A stretch of 64,000 nucleotides of DNA from Rheinheimera sp. SA_1. GTDB lineage: Bacteria > Pseudomonadota > Gammaproteobacteria > Enterobacterales > Alteromonadaceae. Where the stretch lies: contig NZ_LXWK01000011.1 in assembly GCF_001669775.1 (NCBI RefSeq), forward strand, positions 1,454,031 through 1,518,030, read 5' to 3'. Position numbers and translations under genes: made by a program. Under the pieces are notes generated by a model. It saw only the letters and a list, made by a program, of their open reading frames with translations. It searched no databases and was not told where the DNA came from. This document shows, piece by piece, positions 15,693-24,241 of this stretch (its first letter is position 1; each line of letters opens with the position of its first letter).

Positions 15693-17657
15693 CTATTTGG
15701 TGTTGCTTTGTAATAAATCCAGCACTGCCTGCCAGGGCACATATTTCAGATTCTGACCTTGCTCTGGCATCCGGTTGCGACCATCTTGCACAAGCAGCGC
15801 GCCTTGTTCAAAACCAGGACCTAACGAGCGGACAGTTAAATCCAGACCATCGGTTTCAGAACTGCCATCAATGCCAAGCTGTGGATTGGTGGTGACGCGA
15901 AACTTCAGTAATTGCCGGTATGGCGCCACTCCCTGATACAGCACATAACTGTCGTCGCCCTGACTGGACGCCAGTAAATACGGCGTTTCACCCGGAGCGA
16001 AAGCTAAACCTTCGACGTCATCGACCAGCTCCACGCCATCAACCAGAATAATTTGCTCGCCGGTCACAGCCGCATCGGCAGCAGCGTCAAAGCGCCAGAT
16101 ACCGGTATCTTCTTCACCCACATAAAGCTGCTGACGCTGGTCATCCGCGACACAACCTTCCGGCTGACCTTTGACCTGTAAACTGCGCACTTTTTGCCCG
16201 GTCCAGCTTTGGCCATCGCTGTGCAGCTGATATTGCTCAACCAAGCCGGATTTATCGTTCACAAATACATAGATTTGCGCTGGTGTTGGTTGAAACAGAC
16301 AAAGGCCATAAATCTCCTGCATTGTCGTTGGAATTTGCCCGGCGACTTTAACGGTACCATCTGCCGCAATGGCAAACAGCTGCAAGCTATTGTTATTGCG
16401 AAGGCTTGCCACGGCTACGTCATGCGGCTTGCCCTGCCAGCGCAGGTTATAACGCAGATCCACATTATTTAAACGGCCTACCGCCAACTGCTGCAATCGT
16501 TTGCCAGCCATGTCATACACCTCCAGGCCATTTCTTTTGTCGGTGGCGAGAATACGGCTAATTTGAGGTTTGGTTGGATGGTGCCAAATCGCCGGGTCGT
16601 CAATCACATCACCACGTTGTGAAGCGGCATGACTTTCGGCAGTGGGCTGTACTTGCCTGATTGATTTTACTGGTGTCGCTGTTTGCGCTGGGGCTAATGG
16701 TAATGTCCATTGTTGCACCGGTGACTGCTCTTCTGTGGTGACAAAAACATCGGTTCGTGTTGACGCTGACGCTGACGCCACCGACATCGCTGCCACAGCA
16801 TCATCACCAAGCGACCAGCTTTGTATGGAGCTATTGGTGTGGGCTGTATTGCTGTCAGCAACAATCCGCAACAACCGCGCCGGTTGTTCTTCCAGCGCCA
16901 ATACGCTGCCATCCGGCAATACCGACAGTGCGACAATCTCAGCGTTGATCGCACCAAACGGCTGCTTTACCTGCAATAATTCGCGGCCTTCATCTGCTTC
17001 GGGCTCGGCTTGATAACGCCAGATGGCATTGGGTTCACTGACATACAAAGTAGCGGAATTGGCATCCACAGCACAGGCTTTGCTGTCGTAAGGAACCGCT
17101 AATTCGCGGATCACCACAGGTGTTGCCAGCCATTTGCCCGCTTGTTGCAACAATAGCTGATCAGCGCCGCCACGGCCACCAAGTAAAAATAACGACAATT
17201 GCTGATTCGACGCACTTTGGTAGAAACATAAATCTTCCACCACCCGGCTATTAATCACCTGTTGCAACTGCGGCTGCAGTTGGCCCTGCTGCCACAACCA
17301 CAGATGCAGACTTTGGGTGTCCGCTTCCATCGCCGCCAGCAGCAAACTGCCATCAGCAAGCAGCTGACTGGTGAGCCGAACGAAATTGCCGGCAGCCGTT
17401 GCCAGTGGCTGTTGATTGGCAGCAGCCAGCACTTTTAATCCTTGTTGATCTAACACGAACTGCAATGATTGCCCGGCCACTTCAGCCTGCACATAATGAT
17501 GGGCAGCAGTGCGCAATAAGGTTTGCGGCGCTGTGTTTTTAACTGATTCTTTAGCGATATCCGTCTTCGCCGCAGCGGTGCCAATGGCATAAGATTGCTG
17601 CGTACCACAACCCAATAACAGGCTGGTGATGGCTGCAGTTAACATGAGTTTTTTCAT
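15693..17657 (-). CDS. Beta-propeller phytase lipoprotein
   Basis: A 654-residue protein of the beta-propeller phytase (3-phytase) family, which removes phosphates from phytate in a calcium-dependent way. A lipoprotein-type signal is seen at the N-terminus (LTAAITSLLLGC, lipobox LLGC, Cys17), so it is probably membrane-anchored. The N-terminal ~320 residues form a first, degenerate propeller-like half. The C-terminal half carries the phytase motifs DDPAIWHHP, ILATDKRNGLEVYDMAGK and QPEGCVADDQRQQLYVGEED. Such dual-domain architecture is known in aquatic bacteria. Last gene of the TonB receptor-phosphatase-phytase operon. Confidence 0.9.
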   Translation of the reverse strand: MKKLMLTAAITSLLLGCGTQQSYAIGTAAAKTDIAKESVKNTAPQTLLRTAAHHYVQAEVAGQSLQFVLDQQGLKVLAAANQQPLATAAGNFVRLTSQLLADGSLLLAAMEADTQSLHLWLWQQGQLQPQLQQVINSRVVEDLCFYQSASNQQLSLFLLGGRGGADQLLLQQAGKWLATPVVIRELAVPYDSKACAVDANSATLYVSEPNAIWRYQAEPEADEGRELLQVKQPFGAINAEIVALSVLPDGSVLALEEQPARLLRIVADSNTAHTNSSIQSWSLGDDAVAAMSVASASASTRTDVFVTTEEQSPVQQWTLPLAPAQTATPVKSIRQVQPTAESHAASQRGDVIDDPAIWHHPTKPQISRILATDKRNGLEVYDMAGKRLQQLAVGRLNNVDLRYNLRWQGKPHDVAVASLRNNNSLQLFAIAADGTVKVAGQIPTTMQEIYGLCLFQPTPAQIYVFVNDKSGLVEQYQLHSDGQSWTGQKVRSLQVKGQPEGCVADDQRQQLYVGEEDTGIWRFDAAADAAVTGEQIILVDGVELVDDVEGLAFAPGETPYLLASSQGDDSYVLYQGVAPYRQLLKFRVTTNPQLGIDGSSETDGLDLTVRSLGPGFEQGALLVQDGRNRMPEQGQNLKYVPWQAVLDLLQSNTK

Positions 17658-17709
17658 TTTTTTATTCCAAATTCGTAATGACCGGGCTGATTTTCAGCCG
17701 TTAACCACA

Positions 17710-19170
17710 TCAGCGGTTAGCCTTTGACGCCAAACCAAAATCATCGCCTTCCCAACATTTTTTATTGGCAAGGGTGGTCGTGTCCGGATTACCACAACGT
17801 CGCTGCGGTAACAGTTTGCTTGGTGCAGTTTCCAGCAAACGTTTGCTGCCATCGGGCTGGCGCTGCAGTTCAAAACTGTCGTACTGCTGGCCGCTGACCG
17901 TCATTGACTGATATCGCAGCACATCCTGCTCAAAATCCAGCAGCTGAAACAATTGGGTATCTTCCGCCACTTTTTGCATCGCCCGGCGCGCCGGATCGGC
18001 CACCAGATACATTTTTGGCCCCGCCACCGACACCAAATAGACAGTGCCGGCATGCGCCTGACTGACGCCGCTGGCAACATTGCGGCCATACACATGGTCG
18101 TGCCCTTGCAGCGCTAAATCGACGCCATATTTTGCAAACAACGGCTGCCAATATTGCCGTAGCCTTGGGTTATCGCGGCCCTGCGACACCGAAAACATCG
18201 GATGGTGGTAACTGACGACGGTCCAGCGCTGCGGATTATTCGAAAGCACCTGCTCCAGCCACTCTGCCTGCAGTTTCGCCATCGCTTCATTTTCCAGCGC
18301 TTCGGTGGAATTGAGCGCAATAAAACGCACACCTTGGTAATCGGTAAAGTAAACGGTGTCGCGTAGCGGCTGCGGGCCATTTTGCACAACCCCAAACTGG
18401 GCGCTGAACTGTGGCGATAGCACTCTGCGTTCCTGCGGCGTATCTTCATTGAGCTTCAGATATTCATGATTACCAGCCACGATCAACTGATTCACCATAC
18501 CTGCCTGCCAGCCCGCTGCATCAAACCATTCGCCCCACTCGTTATCGAGCACACCATACCGCGAGTTGACCAAATCACCGGCGTGGATCATCAAAGCTGC
18601 ATCCGGCGCTTTTAACAAAGCAGCGCGGGCCACTCGGGAAAAATGCGACTTCAGGGAATTTTGCGCATCACCAAAATAGATGGCGCGAAACGGCGCGAAG
18701 TTGGTTTTGGCGGTGCGAAACTGCAGCCATTCACTCCAGGTGCCGAGGCCCTGCACCCGATAGGCATAAAGCGTATCGGGCTGCAGATCACTAAAAGTCA
18801 GCTGATGGTGTGCACTTGGACCATTGTCAGTCTGAATTTGCCGGCTATTGGCAGTAAAGCGTTTTGCCGCAAGATGCAATGCCGGGCCATCACCGGCTGG
18901 TGCAATTTCAGCGACCAGCGGCGCCTGCAACAGCTGAGTCCGCCAGTTCACGGTTTGCGACAATGCCGGGGTCGCCGTTGGGATCAGAATAATCCGATCC
19001 GGAAATATCGTCGGTTGATATCGGCTGACACCAGCAGGCACCAGCGTATTGCCCTGCGGATCCGCTTCCTTTACCGCCTCTGCTGCGACACTTTCTACAC
19101 TCAGCAAGCTCGCCAGACTCACCAAACTCAGCAGCAACATCGGTGTTTTCAAGCCAATAAATGTTCGCAT
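17710..19170 (-). CDS. Exported purple acid phosphatase-like metallophosphoesterase
   Basis: A 486-residue exported phosphoesterase. Signal peptide at about residues 1-30, then a fibronectin-like N-terminal domain (to about 150, with LTFSDLQPDTLYAYRVQG), then a calcineurin-type fold with the metal-binding motifs YFGDAQ, HAGDLV, VAGNHEY, SYHHPMFS and QGHDHVYGR in the right order. Purple acid phosphatases hydrolyse phosphomonoesters, including phytate. The ATG follows AAGGGG and lies nine bases after the TonB receptor stop, with the phytase 52 bases downstream, so the three form one operon. Confidence 0.92.
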   Translation of the reverse strand: MRTFIGLKTPMLLLSLVSLASLLSVESVAAEAVKEADPQGNTLVPAGVSRYQPTIFPDRIILIPTATPALSQTVNWRTQLLQAPLVAEIAPAGDGPALHLAAKRFTANSRQIQTDNGPSAHHQLTFSDLQPDTLYAYRVQGLGTWSEWLQFRTAKTNFAPFRAIYFGDAQNSLKSHFSRVARAALLKAPDAALMIHAGDLVNSRYGVLDNEWGEWFDAAGWQAGMVNQLIVAGNHEYLKLNEDTPQERRVLSPQFSAQFGVVQNGPQPLRDTVYFTDYQGVRFIALNSTEALENEAMAKLQAEWLEQVLSNNPQRWTVVSYHHPMFSVSQGRDNPRLRQYWQPLFAKYGVDLALQGHDHVYGRNVASGVSQAHAGTVYLVSVAGPKMYLVADPARRAMQKVAEDTQLFQLLDFEQDVLRYQSMTVSGQQYDSFELQRQPDGSKRLLETAPSKLLPQRRCGNPDTTTLANKKCWEGDDFGLASKANR

Positions 19171-19179
19171 TGCTGCCCC

Positions 19180-22017
19180 TTACCAGTTGGTGATCTGCAA
19201 GCCCAGCACAAAAGTGCGGCCATAAGTTTCATACTGGAAGTTGTAAGCCTGACGACCGGTGTAGGCGTAGTATGGCTCGTCGTTCAGATTGACCACATTA
19301 AAGTACAGCTGGATGCCGCTGTTAATTTTGTATTTGCTGCTAAAATCGAGCTGCAAGTGATCATCGGCGTAAACGTCATAAGCGCTGTCGGTAATATCAC
19401 CGACTTCGGCCAGATACGCTGATTTGTAGTTGGCCGCGAGGCGTAAGCTAAGCTTGTCACTTTCATAACCCAGCGCCAGGTTGGCGGTTCGATCGGACTG
19501 ACTCGGCAGTGAAGTGCTACGTTGTTGCCAGTCACCGTCATCCAACCAATCCAGCTCAGCATCTGAACCTGTGATGGTCAGGTTGGTGGAAATCAGCAAG
19601 TGATCCAGCCAGTTACCATAACCCGACACCTGATGCACAGCATTGAGTTCCAGGCCATATAACGTGGCATCGTCGCCGTTGATAAAGGTTTCTGCTTTGG
19701 CGAATTCTTCATAGCCAGGCTGACCGGCGAGGTCGGCTTCGTAGATAAAATTACTGATTTGTTTGTAAAACAACATGCCGGACAACACGCCCAAATCGTC
19801 AGCATAATGCTCAAAACCTAAATCATAGTTGGTGGAGCGCAGCGCTTTTAATGCCGGATTACCAAAACTGGCTTCCAAATCGCCGTCATCCTCTTCCAGC
19901 AAATAAGCCGGAGCCAGTTGCTGAAAGTTCGGCCGGACCAAACCGGTACTGACCGCCGCCCGCACAATACTTTGCTCAGACAAGTTGTAACGGCCGATCA
20001 GCGCCGGTAGCCAATAGCCTTCGCTGGTTTTCAGCTGATTCTGGCTAAAGGTCTCAGTCGTATCGTCGTAACGCACACCACGGGCATCACGCTGTTCGTG
20101 CTCGTAACGCACACCGCCAATCAGCTGCCACTGCTCGCGTTCCCACTGCGCCATCAGATAAGCAGCGGATAAATCCTCGTCCACCTGATAGTTATTAATT
20201 TGCGACTCGACTTCGTCAACAAAATCGCTGCGATCCAAGGAGTTAACCAGCGCGTAAATTTTTGCCGGATCAATGGCCTGCCCCATTTGCCCCAAACCGT
20301 AGTCAACGGTGCCAGCGGCATAATCGGTCAAGCCAAGTTTGCTGACGCCCTCTTCATCCAGATCGCCAAAAGCCCAGACTTGTTCGTCCGCCGTTTTTTC
20401 ACGCTGACTGACTTTAAAACCGGTTTTTAACTGCAACGCGCCATTGGGCTGAATAATTTCGCGGCTCAAATCAAACTTCGCATTACGTTCGGTTTCTTTA
20501 GTGAAGGTATCGCCCATTTCCACTTCATCCAGCTCATAACCTTCCGCCAGATAAGCGTCCGTTGGCGCAGTTAACTTAATTTGTTGCTGCCCGGAAAAAC
20601 CCACGCCTTCATCAAAGTCCTGCTCAAAATTGGCAGCGGCAATATTAAACGGCGTATCTTCATCGGCTTTGCTGGTACCGGCTTCCAGCAGCCATTCCCA
20701 GTTGCCGACCAGCTGTTTGGTGCCCAGCACCAGTGCGCTGATACTTTGTGCTTCATCCCGTTGTTTTAAGGAACGGATCAGCGTTGCTTCACCGGTTTGA
20801 CCGGCCGGCAGCGGATCGGCAAGTTCCACAATTAAACCCTGACGCTGTTCGGAATCAGTAAAACGGCTGTATAAACTGCGCAGGTAATATTCGCTATTGT
20901 TGCCCGGGCGATAATCCAGATTCAGCGCCAAACCAATCCGTTCGCGGCTGATTTGATAATCGCGCAGTTCAAATTCTTCTAAACCTTCTTCAAAATCCCA
21001 GCTGCCGCCGGTTTCAACGTTGTCAGAACCAAATTTACGTTTGGCATAACTGCCGGCCAGCGCAATACCAAAAGCATCGGTTTCACCGGCCGCATCCAGA
21101 ATAGTGCTGTACACACCGGAAACCTTCGGGCTATGGGCGCTGACCAACTGGTTATAGCCGTTTTCGGCGGTTAGCGAATAAAAGTCGCTGCTGCGATCAA
21201 AGGCCGACAAACTTTTAATTTCAACGGTGCCACCTAATGAACCGGCCGGCATATCCGGCGACAGGGTTTTATTCACTTCCACCGATTCCAGTAAATCGGA
21301 TGGGATCACATCCAGCGCCACGGCGCGACGCCCAGCTTCCGGTGCTGCCAGCTGCGTGCCGTTGTAGGTCACAGCATTGTAATCCGGTGCCAAACCCCGT
21401 ACCCGCACAAAGCGACCTTCGCCCTGGTCGCGTTCTACCGATAAACCAGCCAGGCGCTGCAAAGCTTCGCTAACGTTGCTATCCGGGAACTGCCCCAGCT
21501 CATCAGTGCTGGCAACAGTGACAATGCCACCGGCATTGCGTTGCCGGTTCAGTGCTTTACTCATGGCGCCGGACTGCCCGGTGACTTCGATATGTTCCAG
21601 CGCACCGGTACCCGCTGTGGAGTTTGCGGCTGCTTTTGCTGAAAGCTTTGAAGAGAGCTTCAGATCCGCCAGTACCAGCGGCGCATCGGCCACCTGAAAG
21701 TTCAACGTGCTGATGGCGGCCCCCAAATAATCTACCCGCAGGGTGTAACTACCTGCCGGTAACTTCGGAAATAGAAACCGGCCATCAGCGGCAGTTGTGC
21801 GTTTGAGCTGCAGTTCAACAATGCTAACTTCAGCACCCGCCAGCAGTTGTTGACGGTTATCAACCACCCGACCGCTGACCGGTGCATCTGCCAGTGCCGG
21901 GACGGCCAGGCCTAAGGCAAATGCACAGGCGATGCTGGTTGCTGCCAGTTGAAATTTGGATTGGTACTGAGAGTTGCATTGCGAGTTGGATTTATTCAAA
22001 GCTTTGGAATTGTTCAT
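19180..22017 (-). CDS. TonB-dependent receptor of the phytate/organophosphate operon
   Basis: A 945-residue outer-membrane receptor. Signal peptide ends at about residue 43 (AVPALADAP). A carboxypeptidase-regulatory-like beta-sandwich follows (45-125), then the plug domain (about 165-285, with FPDSNVSEALQRLAGLSVERDQGEGRFVRVRGL) and a beta-barrel ending in aromatic LGLQITNW. This arrangement is typical of receptors for large scavenged substrates rather than siderophores. Location directly upstream of a PAP-like enzyme and a phytase suggests the cargo is phytate or a lower inositol phosphate (inference). Confidence 0.92.
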   Translation of the reverse strand: MNNSKALNKSNSQCNSQYQSKFQLAATSIACAFALGLAVPALADAPVSGRVVDNRQQLLAGAEVSIVELQLKRTTAADGRFLFPKLPAGSYTLRVDYLGAAISTLNFQVADAPLVLADLKLSSKLSAKAAANSTAGTGALEHIEVTGQSGAMSKALNRQRNAGGIVTVASTDELGQFPDSNVSEALQRLAGLSVERDQGEGRFVRVRGLAPDYNAVTYNGTQLAAPEAGRRAVALDVIPSDLLESVEVNKTLSPDMPAGSLGGTVEIKSLSAFDRSSDFYSLTAENGYNQLVSAHSPKVSGVYSTILDAAGETDAFGIALAGSYAKRKFGSDNVETGGSWDFEEGLEEFELRDYQISRERIGLALNLDYRPGNNSEYYLRSLYSRFTDSEQRQGLIVELADPLPAGQTGEATLIRSLKQRDEAQSISALVLGTKQLVGNWEWLLEAGTSKADEDTPFNIAAANFEQDFDEGVGFSGQQQIKLTAPTDAYLAEGYELDEVEMGDTFTKETERNAKFDLSREIIQPNGALQLKTGFKVSQREKTADEQVWAFGDLDEEGVSKLGLTDYAAGTVDYGLGQMGQAIDPAKIYALVNSLDRSDFVDEVESQINNYQVDEDLSAAYLMAQWEREQWQLIGGVRYEHEQRDARGVRYDDTTETFSQNQLKTSEGYWLPALIGRYNLSEQSIVRAAVSTGLVRPNFQQLAPAYLLEEDDGDLEASFGNPALKALRSTNYDLGFEHYADDLGVLSGMLFYKQISNFIYEADLAGQPGYEEFAKAETFINGDDATLYGLELNAVHQVSGYGNWLDHLLISTNLTITGSDAELDWLDDGDWQQRSTSLPSQSDRTANLALGYESDKLSLRLAANYKSAYLAEVGDITDSAYDVYADDHLQLDFSSKYKINSGIQLYFNVVNLNDEPYYAYTGRQAYNFQYETYGRTFVLGLQITNW

Positions 22018-22052
22018 AACATCCTGCCGGAATCATTAAGTGACTGCGACTA

Positions 22053-22070
22053 TTGTCAAAAATCTGTATG
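22053..22070. promoter_or_regulatory. Weak Pho-box-like site upstream of the TonB receptor
   Basis: TTGTCAAAAATCTGTATG agrees with the Pho-box consensus CTGTCATAWAWCTGTCAY at about 13 of 18 positions and is followed by TGACA, which also gives a TGTCA/TGACA inverted pair. It lies 36-53 bases upstream of the receptor start, a sensible promoter position, but is oriented toward the divergent gene. Confidence 0.35.
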
Positions 22071-22146
22071 ACAAAACAGCCATCAGGAATACAACTGTCT
22101 GCGCCCTGCTGACCCGGGTCTTTGCAGCGCAGCCACTGGTGTTTTG

Positions 22147-22183
22147 GTCATATTTTGGTCATGTAATGGTCACGCGGACGTCA
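22147..22183 (+). promoter_or_regulatory. Four GTCA half-sites at 11-bp spacing (PhoB-like array)
   Basis: GTCA begins at 22147, 22158, 22169 and 22180, exactly 11 bp apart, mostly within TTGGTCAT or TGGTCACG. OmpR-family regulators such as PhoB bind tandem TGTCA-type half-sites with this period. The array points toward the GGDEF-AraC operon, whose ATG is about 50 bases downstream, and lies in the promoter region shared with the phytate receptor. Confidence 0.55.
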
Positions 22184-22233
22184 TCCGGATCGCTGAAGAT
22201 GAAGCTTTGTTTTGATTTCCAAGGACGAACCGC

Positions 22234-23148
22234 ATGTGGCGTCAACATCTGGATAAACTTTGCGGCAGTCTGCTGCTGTTGCTGCTGGCAATTTTGTTAG
22301 CTTTTCAAATCGGCGACCTGAAAGCCGATGGCCGGGTCGATTGGTGGGACAGTCTTGGCGAAATCACAACTTTAGTCGTTGCTGCCAGTTGGTTGTGTCT
22401 GATTGTCTGCAGCAGACCGCGCGGGCCTGTGACCAACTGGTTGTTTGCCGGAAGTTTCTTACTGGTATTTTCTTATAGCCTGGATGTACTTGATGAAGTA
22501 CTAAGCTACCCCGATACCATCCGGCTGATGAGCTGGCTGGAGTCCTTTCCGGCGCCTGTGGGCATGGTATTGCTGACTTTTGGCTTACTTGGCTGGCATC
22601 GCGAGCAATTAGCCATCAACCGGCAGTTACAGGTAAGGGAGCTGTTTTTACGCGACCATCAGCTGCTGGATCCGCTGACCCAGCTGTACGGCCCGCTGTA
22701 TTTACAGGCCGTGCTGGACCGCGAGCTGGAACTGCACCGGCAACAGCAACAACCGTTGTCGTTATTGATGCTCGATATCAGCGGCTTTTCTGACTATAAC
22801 CGGCGTTTTGGCATCGCCGCTGGCGACCATTTACTGACGCAATTCAGTGAACTCCTCACCCATCAACTGCGCCAGCGTGATTTGATTTGCCGGTACGCCG
22901 GTGACTGTTTTGTCGCGCTGCTGCCACAAACCGAAGCAACCACCGCACAAGTGTTAAACCGTCACTTACAGCAACAATTACGTCAATTGTTGCCAGAGCA
23001 TGGTATCGCGTTGACCGGTGTGGTGCTGGAATTCAGCATTAAACATCACCAACTGATCCAAAACGCCGAAGCTGCATTACAGCTAGCCAGCAAAGAACTG
23101 ACCAAAACCAAAGCCACGGCGGCAACGTTGCAGGTTGTGACAGTGTGA
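22234..23148 (+). CDS. Membrane protein with degenerate GGDEF domain
   Basis: A 304-residue protein with about four N-terminal membrane helices (residues 10-125) and a C-terminal GGDEF-fold domain (about 140-300, starting DPLTQLYGPLYLQAVLD). The catalytic GG(D/E)EF motif is replaced by AGDCF in RYAGDCFVALLP, so diguanylate cyclase activity is unlikely; it may sense, bind nucleotide or act through protein contact. The ATG follows AAGGACG. It overlaps the AraC-type regulator by four bases and is divergent from the phytate receptor, which suggests signalling linked to that locus. Confidence 0.85.
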   Translation: MWRQHLDKLCGSLLLLLLAILLAFQIGDLKADGRVDWWDSLGEITTLVVAASWLCLIVCSRPRGPVTNWLFAGSFLLVFSYSLDVLDEVLSYPDTIRLMSWLESFPAPVGMVLLTFGLLGWHREQLAINRQLQVRELFLRDHQLLDPLTQLYGPLYLQAVLDRELELHRQQQQPLSLLMLDISGFSDYNRRFGIAAGDHLLTQFSELLTHQLRQRDLICRYAGDCFVALLPQTEATTAQVLNRHLQQQLRQLLPEHGIALTGVVLEFSIKHHQLIQNAEAALQLASKELTKTKATAATLQVVTV

Positions 23149-24167
23149 CAGCAACAGCGCCGCCCTATTTTAGTTATCAGGACAAGGTGCTGCTGATGCG
23201 GCATCAGGTCCCTGATTTGCTGGACATGGCGAAAAGGCGTGGCGCCAACAGCGCACAGCTACTGAGCGGTACCCGACTATTTGAACCCGATTGCCAAAAA
23301 CCTCAGTACCGGATTGATGCAGCCGCCTGGCTGAAACTGGTCGGCAACTGCCAGCAATTGCCAAGTCCGGAATTACCCTTTCTGACCGCCAGCGCGTTAT
23401 TGCAGAACCCTTATCTGGCGTTATGTCAGCTGATCAACACATCCGATAATTTACGCCAGGCATTGGCGCAACTACTATATTTTCGGCAGCAACTGGTGCC
23501 GTTTTTGTATGTGCAGTTACAAAGCGGCCATCACAGCACCCGCATCGAATTACGGCCGGGCATTGGTCTGGGTTCGCAGCAACAGTTTATCGCGAAAATC
23601 TGGTTGTCATTGATGTTGCAATTGATCCGGCAGCAGCTTGGTAGCACTGCAGGCACGGTGATTTATCTGCGGTGTCCGGCCAGCAAAACCGCCGCCGCTG
23701 ATCAGACATTATGGCAAACCGAAGTGCGTTATCAGCAAACATTTAATGGCATTGAAATCGCCAACCACCTATGGCGACAACCTTTTTTACGACCAAATGC
23801 CGAAGCTTTTCAAAATGCCCGGCGGATTTGCCGCCAGCAACAACGGTTATTGCCAAAACGGCCTGGCGTGCTGGAATTTGCGGGCAAAGCGCTACTACGG
23901 GCTTTGCCGCAATTGTTATCACCAGAGCAACTGGCGGAAACGATGGCGCTTAGCCCCAGCGCCTTAAAACGTTTACTGGCGCAACATCACACCAGCTACA
24001 GCCAACTGTTGGATGAAGTTCGCAATCAACTGGCAGTATCGTTGTTGACGCAGCATGAACTTTCCAACAAACAACTGGCTGAGCGGTTAGGTTATTCCGA
24101 CGAGCATAATTTTCGCCGTGCCTTTAAACGCTGGACTGGGCTAATTCCAAGCCTATTTCGGGTATAA
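23145..24167 (+). CDS. AraC-family transcriptional regulator
   Basis: A 340-residue regulator with an N-terminal arabinose-binding-like effector domain (about residues 20-200) and a C-terminal double HTH (about 245-340) with the AraC signature SNKQLAERLGYSDEHNFRRAF. It starts at a GTG that overlaps the TGA of the degenerate GGDEF gene, so the pair is translationally coupled. The ligand is unknown. Position suggests control of the divergent phytate operon or of its own operon. A perfect 34-bp-arm palindrome directly follows the stop codon. Confidence 0.9.
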   Translation: MTATAPPYFSYQDKVLLMRHQVPDLLDMAKRRGANSAQLLSGTRLFEPDCQKPQYRIDAAAWLKLVGNCQQLPSPELPFLTASALLQNPYLALCQLINTSDNLRQALAQLLYFRQQLVPFLYVQLQSGHHSTRIELRPGIGLGSQQQFIAKIWLSLMLQLIRQQLGSTAGTVIYLRCPASKTAAADQTLWQTEVRYQQTFNGIEIANHLWRQPFLRPNAEAFQNARRICRQQQRLLPKRPGVLEFAGKALLRALPQLLSPEQLAETMALSPSALKRLLAQHHTSYSQLLDEVRNQLAVSLLTQHELSNKQLAERLGYSDEHNFRRAFKRWTGLIPSLFRV

Positions 24168-24168
24168 A

Positions 24169-24240
24169 TGTTAACTGCGGGGTCAGAGTCAATTGTTAAC
24201 AGATTTCTGTTAACAATTGACTCTGACCCCGCAGTTAACA
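24169..24240. repeat. REP-like perfect palindrome filling a convergent gap, copy 1
   Basis: Two perfectly complementary 34-base arms (24169-24202 and 24207-24240) around the loop ATTT, with the core GGGGTCAGAGTCAATTGTTAAC. It occupies all but two bases of the gap between the AraC gene and the EAL-GGDEF gene. This core is reminiscent of palindromic units mobilised by REP-associated tyrosine transposases (from memory); no such transposase is in the window. As RNA it would be a very stable hairpin on either strand. Confidence 0.9.
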
Positions 24241-24241
24241 A

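Noticed and set aside
22234..23148. Active diguanylate cyclase
   Set aside because: The GG(D/E)EF loop is AGDCF, which lacks the residues needed for catalysis.
24169..24240. Insertion sequence end
   Set aside because: No transposase or target duplication is seen; the element is a self-contained palindrome.
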